Source of the DNA: a bacterium
GTDB lineage: Bacteria; Acidobacteriota; Aminicenantia; Aminicenantales; Aminicenantaceae
DNA: 64,000 nt
Assembly (NCBI GenBank): GCA_018335295.1
Contig: JAGXKI010000001.1
Location: 1 to 64,000 of the forward strand
Direction: 5' to 3'
Both the position numbers and the translations under genes were made by a program. The notes under the pieces are model-generated. The model did not search any database and was not told where the DNA came from. It was given only the letters and a program-made list of their open reading frames with translations. The stretch's first letter is position 1. Every line of letters begins with the position of its first letter. Below, in pieces: positions 27,900 through 35,876 of this stretch.

Positions 27900-29600
27900 A
27901 TGTCCCATTTCTGGTTGGTGGGTGTTCTTGTTTTGAGTTTGGGGATGATGCAGTGTGGTCCCAAGAAAGAAAGTGAGGTTTCCACTTCCCCAAAAGAAAG
28001 TCCTGCTGAAGGAGGAAAAGGGATGGTGAGCACAGCTCATCCTTTGGCCACAGAGGCTGGAGTGGAAGTATTAAAAAAAGGGGGCAATGCTTTTGATGCA
28101 GCCGTGGCTGTGGCATCCACCCTGAATGTGGTGGAACCTTATAATTCAGGAGTCGGCGGATACGGGACCATTGTGCTCTATCATGCTTCCACACAGAAGA
28201 GCTGGTTTTTGGATTCCAGCGGTAAAATCCCTCAAGCCGTGGACTCCGATGTTTTCCGTCCTCCCACTCCCGGTTATAAGGAAAACCGGAGAGGAGCCAA
28301 AGCGGTTTCTACACCTGGGAATGTCAATGCATGGGAATCCCTTCACCAGAAGTATGGGAATCTGGAGTGGACAGAACTTTTTCAGAAGGCTATCCATCTC
28401 GCTCAAGAGGGTTTTGTTACCAGAGAGATGACTGCCCGAGCGATTGCCCGGACTTATTCCACTTTCTCCTCTTATTCCCAAGATATTTATGGAAAAAATG
28501 GGACTCCTTTGAAAAAAGGCCAAAAACTCATTCAAAAAGATTTGGGGAAGTCCCTTTCTTTGATAGCTCAGAACGGAGCTGGTGTGGTTTATGGAGGAGA
28601 GATTGGTCAGGCGATGCATATGGCGATGGAAAAGAAAAAGGGATTTTTAACCCTGGATGATTTGAAAAAAGATCGAGCGGAATGGTGGGAGCCCATAAGC
28701 ATTTCCTACAGAGGTTACAAAGTATTGACCGCTTCTCCTCCTTCCACAGCGTTTCCTTCTTTGATCCGACTGGGTTTGATGAGCCAGTGGAATCTCCAAG
28801 ATTTGGGCCATAACAGTGTGGACTATCTCCACCGTTTTGCTGAGGTCACCAAACATGCCTATGGGTGTCGTTTGAAATATGCCGGAGATCCTGAAATCGA
28901 CCCTCCTCCTTTGGATAAATTACTTTCTGAATCCTACTGGAGGGAACAAGTCAAAAAGATCGATCCCCAAAAGGCTCATCCTTTTGAACCCCCTCGCTTG
29001 AAGACCAGACAGGGAAAAAATACCACCCATTTTGTGGTAGCCGATCAATGGGGGAATATTGTGAGTGCCACCCAGACTCTAGGCAACACTTTTGGAAGCC
29101 GGATTATGCCGGAAGGAACGGGAATCTGGCTCAACAATTCATTGGCTTACTGTACATTTGAGCCGGAGGGAAACCCCATGGATGCCCATCCAGGCCAGAG
29201 AAAACTGTCCGGAGATTGTCCGACCTTGATAATGCATGAAAACAAACCCTGGATGGCTTTGGGGACGCCTGGAGGGCACACCATTGGACAGACAGTTCCC
29301 CAGATGGTGATGAATATCATCGATTTTGGGATGAACATCCAGGAAGCAATCTCTGCTCCGAGGGTCAGTTTTGTGGAACCAGATAAATTGGCCGTGGAAA
29401 AGGGGATTCCTCAACCTGTGAGAGAAAAATTGGGCTCTATGGGGCACAATGTGCAGGTGGTCCGAAGTCTGGGGAATGCCCATGGGTTGTCCTTAGAATA
29501 TGATTTCAAAGGAAATCCCAAACGTTTTTTCGGGGGATCGGATCCTCGAGGACAGGGCAAAGCAGAGGGAGTGGAAAAACCTTCCGAGGAGGATTCATGA
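27900..29600 (+). CDS. gamma-glutamyltransferase (paralog 2), lipoprotein
   Basis: 566 residues from the ATG at 27900. Signal sequence with GMMQC as probable lipobox. GGNAFDAAVAVASTLNVVEP near 65, GKNTTHFVVADQWGN near 380 with the canonical Thr-Thr-His processing site, SGDCPTLI near 440 and GTPGGHTIGQ near 462 make it a standard GGT precursor that cleaves itself into large and small subunits. It would hydrolyse or transfer gamma-glutamyl groups, for example of glutathione, in the periplasm. GAGGGAG precedes this ATG; another in-frame ATG at 27876 has AGGTGA upstream and would add eight residues. Its stop overlaps the glycosyltransferase start by four bases. Confidence 0.85.
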   Translation: MSHFWLVGVLVLSLGMMQCGPKKESEVSTSPKESPAEGGKGMVSTAHPLATEAGVEVLKKGGNAFDAAVAVASTLNVVEPYNSGVGGYGTIVLYHASTQKSWFLDSSGKIPQAVDSDVFRPPTPGYKENRRGAKAVSTPGNVNAWESLHQKYGNLEWTELFQKAIHLAQEGFVTREMTARAIARTYSTFSSYSQDIYGKNGTPLKKGQKLIQKDLGKSLSLIAQNGAGVVYGGEIGQAMHMAMEKKKGFLTLDDLKKDRAEWWEPISISYRGYKVLTASPPSTAFPSLIRLGLMSQWNLQDLGHNSVDYLHRFAEVTKHAYGCRLKYAGDPEIDPPPLDKLLSESYWREQVKKIDPQKAHPFEPPRLKTRQGKNTTHFVVADQWGNIVSATQTLGNTFGSRIMPEGTGIWLNNSLAYCTFEPEGNPMDAHPGQRKLSGDCPTLIMHENKPWMALGTPGGHTIGQTVPQMVMNIIDFGMNIQEAISAPRVSFVEPDKLAVEKGIPQPVREKLGSMGHNVQVVRSLGNAHGLSLEYDFKGNPKRFFGGSDPRGQGKAEGVEKPSEEDS

Positions 29601-30838
29601 AATTTCACACAGCTTTACGGCCTTGGGCCGTCAGACGGTTAGAAAAGATTGAAAATGCAGATATAGTGGTGGGCATTCCCTGCCTGAACAATGATGCTAC
29701 CATATCCCATGTGATCGATATGGTGAGCGAAGGGCTCGCCAAATATTATAAAAACTTGCGCACAGTGTTGATCATTTCCGATGGAGGCTCCACCGATGAT
29801 ACCCGGGAAGTGGCCAAAGATAAATCAATCCATCCATTTATCGAAAAAATCATCACCATCTACCGAGGGATTCCAGGGAAGGGAAGCGCTTTGCGGATGA
29901 TCTTTGAATCCGCTTCTTCTTTAAAAGCCAAGGTGTGTGTGCTGTGTGATGCCGATCTACGGAGCATCAATCCGGAATGGGTAAGAACTTTGGCAGAGCC
30001 GGTGTTGACCCACGGACATGATTTTGTGGCTCCGGTGTACACCCGCTACAAATATGATGCCACCATCACCAACAACATTGCTTACAATTTAATCAGGGCC
30101 CTTTTTGGGAAAAGGGTGCGTCAGCCTATCGGGGGAGATTTTGGACTCTCAAAGGATATGATCAACTTTTATTTTTACTGCAGCCGGGATGTGTGGGTGA
30201 CAGATATCGCCAGATTCGGAATCGATATCTGGATGACTACCTCCGCCATCATGAATGATGTCTCCATCTGCGAAGCCTATCTAGGAAGTAAAGTCCATGA
30301 TACAAAGGACCCGGCGGAAAGTTTGGGCCCTATGTTCCGGCAGGTTGTGCATACCCTGTTTCAATTGATGGAAGATTATTCAGAAAAGTGGAAAAATATC
30401 CAGAAAAGTGAAAGCGTACACCGGTACGGAAGTCCTGTTTCAGGGGAACCCCATCCTTTTTCAGTCAGCATTGAGGCCATGATCGAAAATTTTAAAGAGG
30501 GATTCAATAATTTTGCCTCATTTTCAAAGAGCATCATCAATCCTCAAAGTTTTGAGGCGCTCCAAGAGTTATCTCGAAAAAAGAAAAACCGAGATTTTAG
30601 AATGAAAACCGAAGATTGGGCGAAAATTGTTTATGATTTTGCTGCTACCTTCCACAAATGGAAAAGAGACCGGGGGAAACTGGTGGACTTGATGCGGCCT
30701 CTTTATTATGCGCGTGTAGCTTCCTTCATTAATGAAACCGGGGGGATGGAGACTTATCAGGCTGAAAAAGTGATTGAAAAACAGGCCCAAACTTTTGAAT
30801 ACCTCAAACCTTATTTACTCAAGATCTGGAAAGATTAG
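29597..30838 (+). CDS. GT-A glycosyltransferase, glucosylglycerate synthase-like
   Basis: 413 residues, soluble. VGIPCLNNDATI near 23, SDGGSTDDTREV near 58 and CDADLRSINPEW near 115 (the DxD metal motif) define a family 2/81-type fold; RQPIGGDFGLS near 175 is typical of glucosyl-3-phosphoglycerate and glucosyl- or mannosylglycerate synthases. The helical C-terminal third also fits those enzymes. Role by similarity: synthesis of a charged compatible solute from NDP-sugar and (phospho)glycerate; not proved. Start overlaps the GGT 2 stop (ATGA), so translation is coupled, an odd pairing for a cytoplasmic transferase. Confidence 0.68.
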   Translation: MKFHTALRPWAVRRLEKIENADIVVGIPCLNNDATISHVIDMVSEGLAKYYKNLRTVLIISDGGSTDDTREVAKDKSIHPFIEKIITIYRGIPGKGSALRMIFESASSLKAKVCVLCDADLRSINPEWVRTLAEPVLTHGHDFVAPVYTRYKYDATITNNIAYNLIRALFGKRVRQPIGGDFGLSKDMINFYFYCSRDVWVTDIARFGIDIWMTTSAIMNDVSICEAYLGSKVHDTKDPAESLGPMFRQVVHTLFQLMEDYSEKWKNIQKSESVHRYGSPVSGEPHPFSVSIEAMIENFKEGFNNFASFSKSIINPQSFEALQELSRKKKNRDFRMKTEDWAKIVYDFAATFHKWKRDRGKLVDLMRPLYYARVASFINETGGMETYQAEKVIEKQAQTFEYLKPYLLKIWKD

Positions 30839-30871
30839 AAGCTCCCCACAGTGAAGAGGAGTTTTGTAGTT

Positions 30872-30900
30872 TTGACTTTCAGTTCCAGCAGGGATAAAAT
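30872..30900 (+). promoter_or_regulatory. sigma-70 promoter of the two-component operon
   Basis: TTGACT (30872-30877), 17-base spacer, TAAAAT (30895-30900). Predicted start near 30907, 38 bases before the histidine kinase ATG. Confidence 0.62.
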
Positions 30901-30944
30901 AAAAACAATCTAAAATTAAATCAAAGAGGAAAGAATAGATTCAA

Positions 30945-32867
30945 ATGAGACCTCCCCTTCGAGTTTTGATTGTTGAGGATTCTCCGGATGATGATTTTCT
31001 CATTTTGAGAGAACTCCAAAAGAACGGGCGTAAGGTGGAGCATCAGAGAGTGGAAAATCTTTCCCAAATGAAGAAGGCATTGGATGAAAAGAAATGGGAT
31101 GTGGTGATTGCTGATTATGTGCTTCCTCAATTCAGCGGACTGGGAGCCCTCAAACATATAAAGAACAGGGGGAGTGATTTACCTCTGATCATGGTTTCAG
31201 GGAAAATTGGAGAAGATACAGCCGCAGATTCCATAAAAAAAGGCGCCTATGATTTTGTTATGAAGGACCATCTGTTCAAACTCACTCCGGCAGTGGAGAG
31301 GGCTTTGGAGGAAGTTGAGTCCCTGAAAAAGAGAAAGAAAGCAGAACAGGAGCAGGCCCGGCTGGCTGCGGCCTTGGAACAAGCCATGGAGGGGGTTTTA
31401 GTGGTGAATTGCCGCCGGGTTATACAGTATGTTAATCCCTCAGTTGAGCGGATCATCGGGATTCAGGGTAAGGAGATTAAAGGAAAAAAATTGGATGTTC
31501 TTGGGTTCACGAAGAAGAACCCTCAAAAATTCCAAGATATGAAAAAGGCAATTCAGAAAGATGAGAGTTGGAACGGAAGAATTGATCATAAGATTGAGGG
31601 AAATCAGGAATTGAAAATAGATATTTCTCTTTCTCCCATTCTCAGAAAGGAAAAATCCACTCAACAGAATGAGTATGTGATCATTTTACGCGATGTCACC
31701 GAGGAATGGAAATTTCAGGAAAAACTCCAACAGAGGCAGAAATTGGAGGCTCTGGGAACTCTGGCGGGAGGGGTGGCTCATGACCTCAACAATATTTTGA
31801 TGCCCATTATCGTTAATACCGAATTGGTTCAAAGCTATCTTTCAGGAGAAAGTCCAGTCAGAGATTATTTGGATCAAATTCAGGAAGCAGCCAAGAGGGG
31901 GAAGGGATTGGTCAAGCAGATTGTCTCCTTCAGCCGGCAAAAAATTCAAGAATTCAAACCCCTTAGGCTGGATACAGTGCTCAAAGAAGGGATAAAATTG
32001 GTCCAATCATCTTTGCCTTCCCACATAAAAATTAAACGGAATATCCATTCACCCTGTTTTGTGAAAGCTGATCCTACTCAAATCCATCAGGTGGTAGTCA
32101 ACTTGTGTGGTAATGCAGCAGATGCTATGAAAGAGAAAAGCGGAACCATTCGTGTGAGTCTCCAAGAGATGAAATTGAATCCTGGAGAAACTGCTTCTCA
32201 TTTGGGATTGGAGCCGGGAAATTACGTAAATTTGAGAGTGAGTGACTCAGGTCCAGGCATGGATCAAAAAACTTTAAAACAAGCCTTTGACCCATTTTTC
32301 ACCACCAAAAACGGAAAAGGCACAGGAATGGGACTGGCTGTGGTACACGGGATTGTGAAGAGTCATCATGGAACCATCACTGTCCAAAGCCGGAAAGGGA
32401 AGGGCACCACTTTTGATGTGTATTTGCCATCAATATCTTTGGGTGAAGAAGAAGAAATCAATGAAGAGGATCTCCATTCCCTTCCAGGGGGAGAAGAGCG
32501 TATCCTGTTGGTGGATGATGATGAAACCCTGCTTTACAGTGTCCACAGGGTTCTGGAAAAATTGGGTTATTCTGTTAACAGTCATAAAAATAGTCGGAAG
32601 GCTTTGAATGAATTCTGTAGCAGTCCCTATGATTATGACTTGATTCTCGTGGATCAAGTCATGCCTCAGCTCTCGGGAATGGATTTTTCAAGAAAAGCCA
32701 TGGGTGTGAGGGAGGATATTCCCATTATTTTGATCACCGGCTACAGTGAGGAAATTCAGAAGGAAGAAGTCAAAGCCCAAGGGATCGACGAGTTTCTCAT
32801 GAAACCTCTTTATTCAGGAGAGATGGCCGAAGTTCTCCGCAGGGTTTTGGATTCAAAGGGAACCTAA
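30945..32867 (+). CDS. hybrid sensor histidine kinase (REC-PAS-HisKA-HATPase-REC)
   Basis: 640 residues, no membrane segment. Receiver 1 (1-125, Asp57 in IADYVLPQ), PAS (about 135-255), HisKA with His279 in GGVAHDLNN, HATPase (about 340-497; NLCGNAADAM N-box, DSGPGMD and GTGMGLAVVHG G-boxes) and receiver 2 (518-640, Asp570 in LVDQVMPQ). A phosphorelay kinase for a cytoplasmic or receiver-delivered signal. The next gene, an NtrC-type regulator, begins 3 bases after the stop, so it is the obvious partner. Confidence 0.9.
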   Translation: MRPPLRVLIVEDSPDDDFLILRELQKNGRKVEHQRVENLSQMKKALDEKKWDVVIADYVLPQFSGLGALKHIKNRGSDLPLIMVSGKIGEDTAADSIKKGAYDFVMKDHLFKLTPAVERALEEVESLKKRKKAEQEQARLAAALEQAMEGVLVVNCRRVIQYVNPSVERIIGIQGKEIKGKKLDVLGFTKKNPQKFQDMKKAIQKDESWNGRIDHKIEGNQELKIDISLSPILRKEKSTQQNEYVIILRDVTEEWKFQEKLQQRQKLEALGTLAGGVAHDLNNILMPIIVNTELVQSYLSGESPVRDYLDQIQEAAKRGKGLVKQIVSFSRQKIQEFKPLRLDTVLKEGIKLVQSSLPSHIKIKRNIHSPCFVKADPTQIHQVVVNLCGNAADAMKEKSGTIRVSLQEMKLNPGETASHLGLEPGNYVNLRVSDSGPGMDQKTLKQAFDPFFTTKNGKGTGMGLAVVHGIVKSHHGTITVQSRKGKGTTFDVYLPSISLGEEEEINEEDLHSLPGGEERILLVDDDETLLYSVHRVLEKLGYSVNSHKNSRKALNEFCSSPYDYDLILVDQVMPQLSGMDFSRKAMGVREDIPIILITGYSEEIQKEEVKAQGIDEFLMKPLYSGEMAEVLRRVLDSKGT

Positions 32868-32870
32868 ATT

Positions 32871-34289
32871 ATGGCTAAAGCTCTTATTGTCGATGACGAC
32901 CGGATGGTATGTCAGACTATCTCCAACGTGGTTGAGAGTTTGAATCACCAGGCAGAAAGTGTTCGTTCTCTAGAGGAATGCCTTCAGACTGTCCAGAGTA
33001 ATGAATATGATGTGATCTTTCTGGATGTCCGTATGCCAGATGGGAGTGGGATCGATTTTCTCCCCCGAATCTGCAAAGATCCTTCTTCTCCTGAAGTCAT
33101 CATCATCACGGGATACGGAGATCCCGACGGGGCTGAATTGGCTATTAAAAACGGAGCTTGGGATTATGTGGAAAAACCTCTTTCTCTGAGATCTATCAAA
33201 CTGCCTTTTCTCCGAGCTCTGCAGTATCGGGAAGAGAAAAAATCGGCTCCTCAACCGGTTTCCTTGAGAAAAGAAGGGATTGTGGGAGAAAGTCCCAAGA
33301 TGGAAACCTGTTTTGATATGGTGGCCAAGGCCGCCAGCAATGATGCCAATGTACTGATTACGGGGGAGACCGGAACCGGCAAGGAGCTTTTTGCTTGGGC
33401 TGTTCACAACAACAGTTCCCGAGCTCACAAAAATTTTGTGGTGGTGGATTGCACGGCTCTCCCCGAAACTCTGGTAGAGAGTGTGCTGTTTGGACATTCC
33501 AGGGGGGCCTTTACGGGAGCCAACAAGTCCAGGGAGGGACTCATTAAACAATCCGATGGAGGAACCCTGTTTTTGGATGAAGTGGCCGAGCTTCCTCTGT
33601 CCATGCAGAAAAAATTCCTGAGGGTACTTCAGGAACGAAAGTTTCGGCCGGTGGGTTCCAACCAGGAAATGAAAAGTGATTTTCGGTTGGTGGCTGCCAC
33701 TAACCAGGATATCGAAAGCCTTATGAAGCAGGGAAAATTCCGCGAAGACCTTCTTTTCAGGCTGCGGTCTCTGGTTATTGATCTTCCTCCTCTTAGAGAG
33801 AATAAAGAGGATATTAAAAAGATAGCTGTCCATTATCTGAATAAATTGAGCGATCGTTTCGGGATGGAAAATAAAGGGGTTTCTCCGGAGTTCTGGAGGA
33901 TGCTCCATCAGTATGATTGGCCAGGGAATGTCCGAGAGTTGATCCAGGCATTGGAGCATGCTTTAGCCAGTGCTCAAAGTGAACCCACTCTTCATCCTCA
34001 GCATCTACCTGAACATATTCGAATCCAGGTGGTCCGAGAATCCGTCCAGAAAAACAAAAAAGACAAAAAGCCTTATAAAAAGAAAGAGATTCAAAGGGAA
34101 GAACTCCCTCAACTTAAGGAAGTCAGAGAAAAAGCTGTGAGTGAAACAGAAAAAGAATACCTGAAAGATTTGATTACTCTTACTGGGGGAAATATTCAGG
34201 AAGCGATTCGTATATCCGGGCTTTCCCGCTCCAGACTTTATACCCTCCTCAAAAAATACAATCTCTCTCCCTCCGAAGGAAGAAAATGA
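32871..34289 (+). CDS. NtrC-family sigma-54-dependent response regulator
   Basis: 472 residues: receiver (1-120, Asp52 in FLDVRMPDGSG), AAA+ domain (about 138-370) with Walker A GETGTGKE at 165-172, the sigma-54 contact loop GAFTGA at 212-217 and Walker B TLFLDE near 232-237, and a Fis-type helix-turn-helix at the C-terminus (NIQEAIRISGLSRSRLYTLL). Before the HTH is a Lys/Glu-rich linker (about 395-425). Activates sigma-54 promoters after phosphorylation, most likely by the kinase encoded 3 bases upstream. A sigma-54-type promoter lies 120 bases beyond its stop codon. Confidence 0.93.
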   Translation: MAKALIVDDDRMVCQTISNVVESLNHQAESVRSLEECLQTVQSNEYDVIFLDVRMPDGSGIDFLPRICKDPSSPEVIIITGYGDPDGAELAIKNGAWDYVEKPLSLRSIKLPFLRALQYREEKKSAPQPVSLRKEGIVGESPKMETCFDMVAKAASNDANVLITGETGTGKELFAWAVHNNSSRAHKNFVVVDCTALPETLVESVLFGHSRGAFTGANKSREGLIKQSDGGTLFLDEVAELPLSMQKKFLRVLQERKFRPVGSNQEMKSDFRLVAATNQDIESLMKQGKFREDLLFRLRSLVIDLPPLRENKEDIKKIAVHYLNKLSDRFGMENKGVSPEFWRMLHQYDWPGNVRELIQALEHALASAQSEPTLHPQHLPEHIRIQVVRESVQKNKKDKKPYKKKEIQREELPQLKEVREKAVSETEKEYLKDLITLTGGNIQEAIRISGLSRSRLYTLLKKYNLSPSEGRK

Positions 34290-34408
34290 GTTTCCTGTTT
34301 TACAGAACAAATCCTTTTTTATTGAACTGAATTTAAAAATTATACTCGAGTCCCTCTCTTTATTTTTGATTTTTCCCCTGGACAAACAATTAAGGAATAA
34401 AACTTACG

Positions 34409-34426
34409 TTGGCACAAATTTTGATT
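34409..34426 (+). promoter_or_regulatory. candidate sigma-54 (-24/-12) promoter
   Basis: TTGGCACAAATTTTGATT: the -24 box TTGGCAC is perfect, followed at the required 10-base distance from GG by GA (consensus GC) in TTGAT. Predicted start near 34437, 60 bases upstream of the ATG at 34497, and directly downstream of a sigma-54 activator gene. Confidence 0.6.
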
Positions 34427-34496
34427 AAATAAAATATGAAGGCTTATTGAAATGGTCTATAACTATCCTGAGAAAGAAAGTTGGAGAGTTTATCAT

Positions 34497-34859
34497 ATGA
34501 AATTACTTCTTTATGCTTCCACAACGCAGCCTCCATGGAAAAAGATTCAGGAATATGTAAAGAAACGAGTCTCATATAAAAATTTAGAATTGTATCAAAC
34601 CATTGAGGCACTCAAGCAGAGACTTTGTCAACCCAAAGAAGAAATGTTTGTGGGGTTCCTTTTGGTTTCAGACAGAGAAGGACTTCTGGACATTCTTTCT
34701 CTCCGGCAGTTGTTTTTGGATATCCCCACTATTCTTATCATACCGGACAAAGAAAAGGAAACCATTGCTCTGGCCCACCGGTTCCGACCCAATTTTTTAG
34801 GTTTTAAGGATGACGAACCAGAAAAGATTTCCCAGGTTTTGGAAAAAATGCTGGGATAA
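34497..34859 (+). CDS. small receiver-like protein of unknown function
   Basis: 120 residues from the ATG at 34497, chosen because TTGGAGAG lies upstream; the frame is open for another 15 codons. The pattern MKLLLYAS, GFLLVSDREGLLDIL, PTILIIPDKEKE, AHRFRPNFLGFKDDE and a final helix follows the beta-alpha order of a response-regulator receiver, but the usual phosphorylation Asp in the third strand is not convincing. It may be a pseudo-receiver. Behind a sigma-54-type promoter and next to the NtrC-type regulator, so it is probably a target or modulator of that system. Not a family I can name. Confidence 0.55.
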   Translation: MKLLLYASTTQPPWKKIQEYVKKRVSYKNLELYQTIEALKQRLCQPKEEMFVGFLLVSDREGLLDILSLRQLFLDIPTILIIPDKEKETIALAHRFRPNFLGFKDDEPEKISQVLEKMLG

Positions 34860-35073
34860 CTAATTTTAATATCGATAGGTTTTTCCATTGAGAGCATGGA
34901 AATTTGGAGAGGATTCAGGAAGTTGATCTCTTTAAAGTAATAGAGCTTTTTCTTCAAGATACAATCAGTGGATTGTTTGGAGAATTTTGAGGAAATTTCT
35001 ATTTTGGGATATGGGGCTTCCCACCTATTCTAGTCGAGGTCTCTCCATCCAAATGAATTGTTGTCAGAATTTT

Positions 35074-35469
35074 TTATTCAACGGTAATGTCTTTGGCATT
35101 CTTCCACAGCCCATGGATGTTGCAGTAGCTGGTAGCATAAATGGTTCCCGACTTTTCTGTTTTAAAGCTCAAAGTGACCTGATGATGAGTATAAACGGTG
35201 CTGGTATCAGGTCCCTGGGTGGATTCTCCGTGAGCCGTAAATTCAGTTTTTCCTAACTGACAAGGAAATTTTTCTCCTTCCGGCTGAAAATACACGTCAA
35301 TCCAGCGAATATGATGTTCGGTTTTGTTGGGATGGGCCACTTCTTTTCCCAAAGTCACTTTCACATCGAAAAATTCCCCTTTACTAACCGAATCCGGAGC
35401 CTCGATCACAGGGACGTGTTTTTCGGTTTTCCAGTCAGCCGATTGGAATAAATCTTTAAAATCAGTCAT
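35074..35469 (-). CDS. superoxide reductase (neelaredoxin class)
   Basis: 131 residues from the ATG at 35469 with AAGGAGG upstream. Single SOR domain without the N-terminal desulforedoxin finger. Iron site: Glu16 and His18 in TEKHVPVI, His residues in AHPNKTEHHI, and Cys and His in YCNIHGLW. Reduces superoxide to hydrogen peroxide without releasing oxygen, in the cytoplasm. The gene just upstream on the same strand encodes rubredoxin, its usual electron donor, 27 bases away. Confidence 0.92.
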   Translation of the reverse strand: MTDFKDLFQSADWKTEKHVPVIEAPDSVSKGEFFDVKVTLGKEVAHPNKTEHHIRWIDVYFQPEGEKFPCQLGKTEFTAHGESTQGPDTSTVYTHHQVTLSFKTEKSGTIYATSYCNIHGLWKNAKDITVE

Positions 35470-35496
35470 TTTTATCCTCCTTTTTTGAATCAAATA

Positions 35497-35658
35497 TTAT
35501 CCTAATTTTTCAAATTGGTCTTTGGGAGCTCCACACTGAGGGCACACCCAATCATCGGGTAAATCCTCGAATTTGGTTCCCGGCTTTACTCCGTTTTCGG
35601 GATCTCCCTTTTCTGGGTCATAGATATAACCGCAAACCATGCATTGCCATTGTTCCAT
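35497..35658 (-). CDS. rubredoxin
   Basis: 53 residues, shorter than most gene-calling cut-offs. [19 protein letters not shown] gives the first Cys-x-x-Cys and [13 protein letters not shown] the second, with the PDDW signature between, so all four iron ligands and the aromatic core are present. AAAGGAGAT lies upstream of the ATG. It sits between the remnant of the oxidoreductase beta subunit and superoxide reductase; most likely it passes electrons to superoxide reductase and could take them from ferredoxin-linked metabolism. Confidence 0.95.
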   Translation of the reverse strand: MEQWQCMVCGYIYDPEKGDPENGVKPGTKFEDLPDDWVCPQCGAPKDQFEKLG

Positions 35659-35672
35659 CAACGATATCTCCT

Positions 35673-35876
35673 TTATTCATAAAATTCTTTCAAAGAACTC
35701 TCCATATTATCTCTTTTCGTTTTTCGTAAAACAAGGGGCTGGGAACTAGTAAGGCCCATTCGATCTTCGTAAGTTTCCGATTTTCTATGATAGAGTATCC
35801 CTATGGGTATATGTTCTCCCCATTCCATAGCTTTATAAAAAGCCTGGCTTCGGTCAGTGGGATCATAGGATGGCTC
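35673..35876 (-). pseudogene. C-terminal remnant of 2-oxoacid:ferredoxin oxidoreductase beta subunit
   Basis: In the frame +1 to the alpha-subunit gene, about 65 codons read SYDPTDRSQAFYKAMEWGEH, then IPIGILYHRKSETYEDRM, and stop at 35673. This matches the C-terminal end of KorB/PorB-type beta subunits (DPTD..A...A...IPIGI.Y). The thiamine diphosphate and cluster-binding N-terminal three quarters are absent; upstream the DNA is directly the 3' part of the alpha subunit. There is no start codon or RBS for it. Either a real deletion of roughly 0.7-0.8 kb (estimated from family lengths) or an assembly error. Confidence 0.75.

Noticed and set aside
32970-33959. Long open frame on the minus strand opposite the NtrC-type regulator
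   Set aside because: No RBS or recognisable domain, and the opposite strand encodes a complete AAA+ regulator with all motifs; it arises from codon bias.
34882-34902. TTTCCAT/ATGGAAA inverted repeat after the receiver-like gene
   Set aside because: A 7-bp A+T-rich stem with only three T residues after it; too weak to call a terminator.
35863-35876. Programmed +1 frameshift joining the alpha and beta subunits
   Set aside because: A frameshift would give a fusion lacking about three quarters of beta, including the TPP site; no slippery sequence is present, so deletion or misassembly is simpler.
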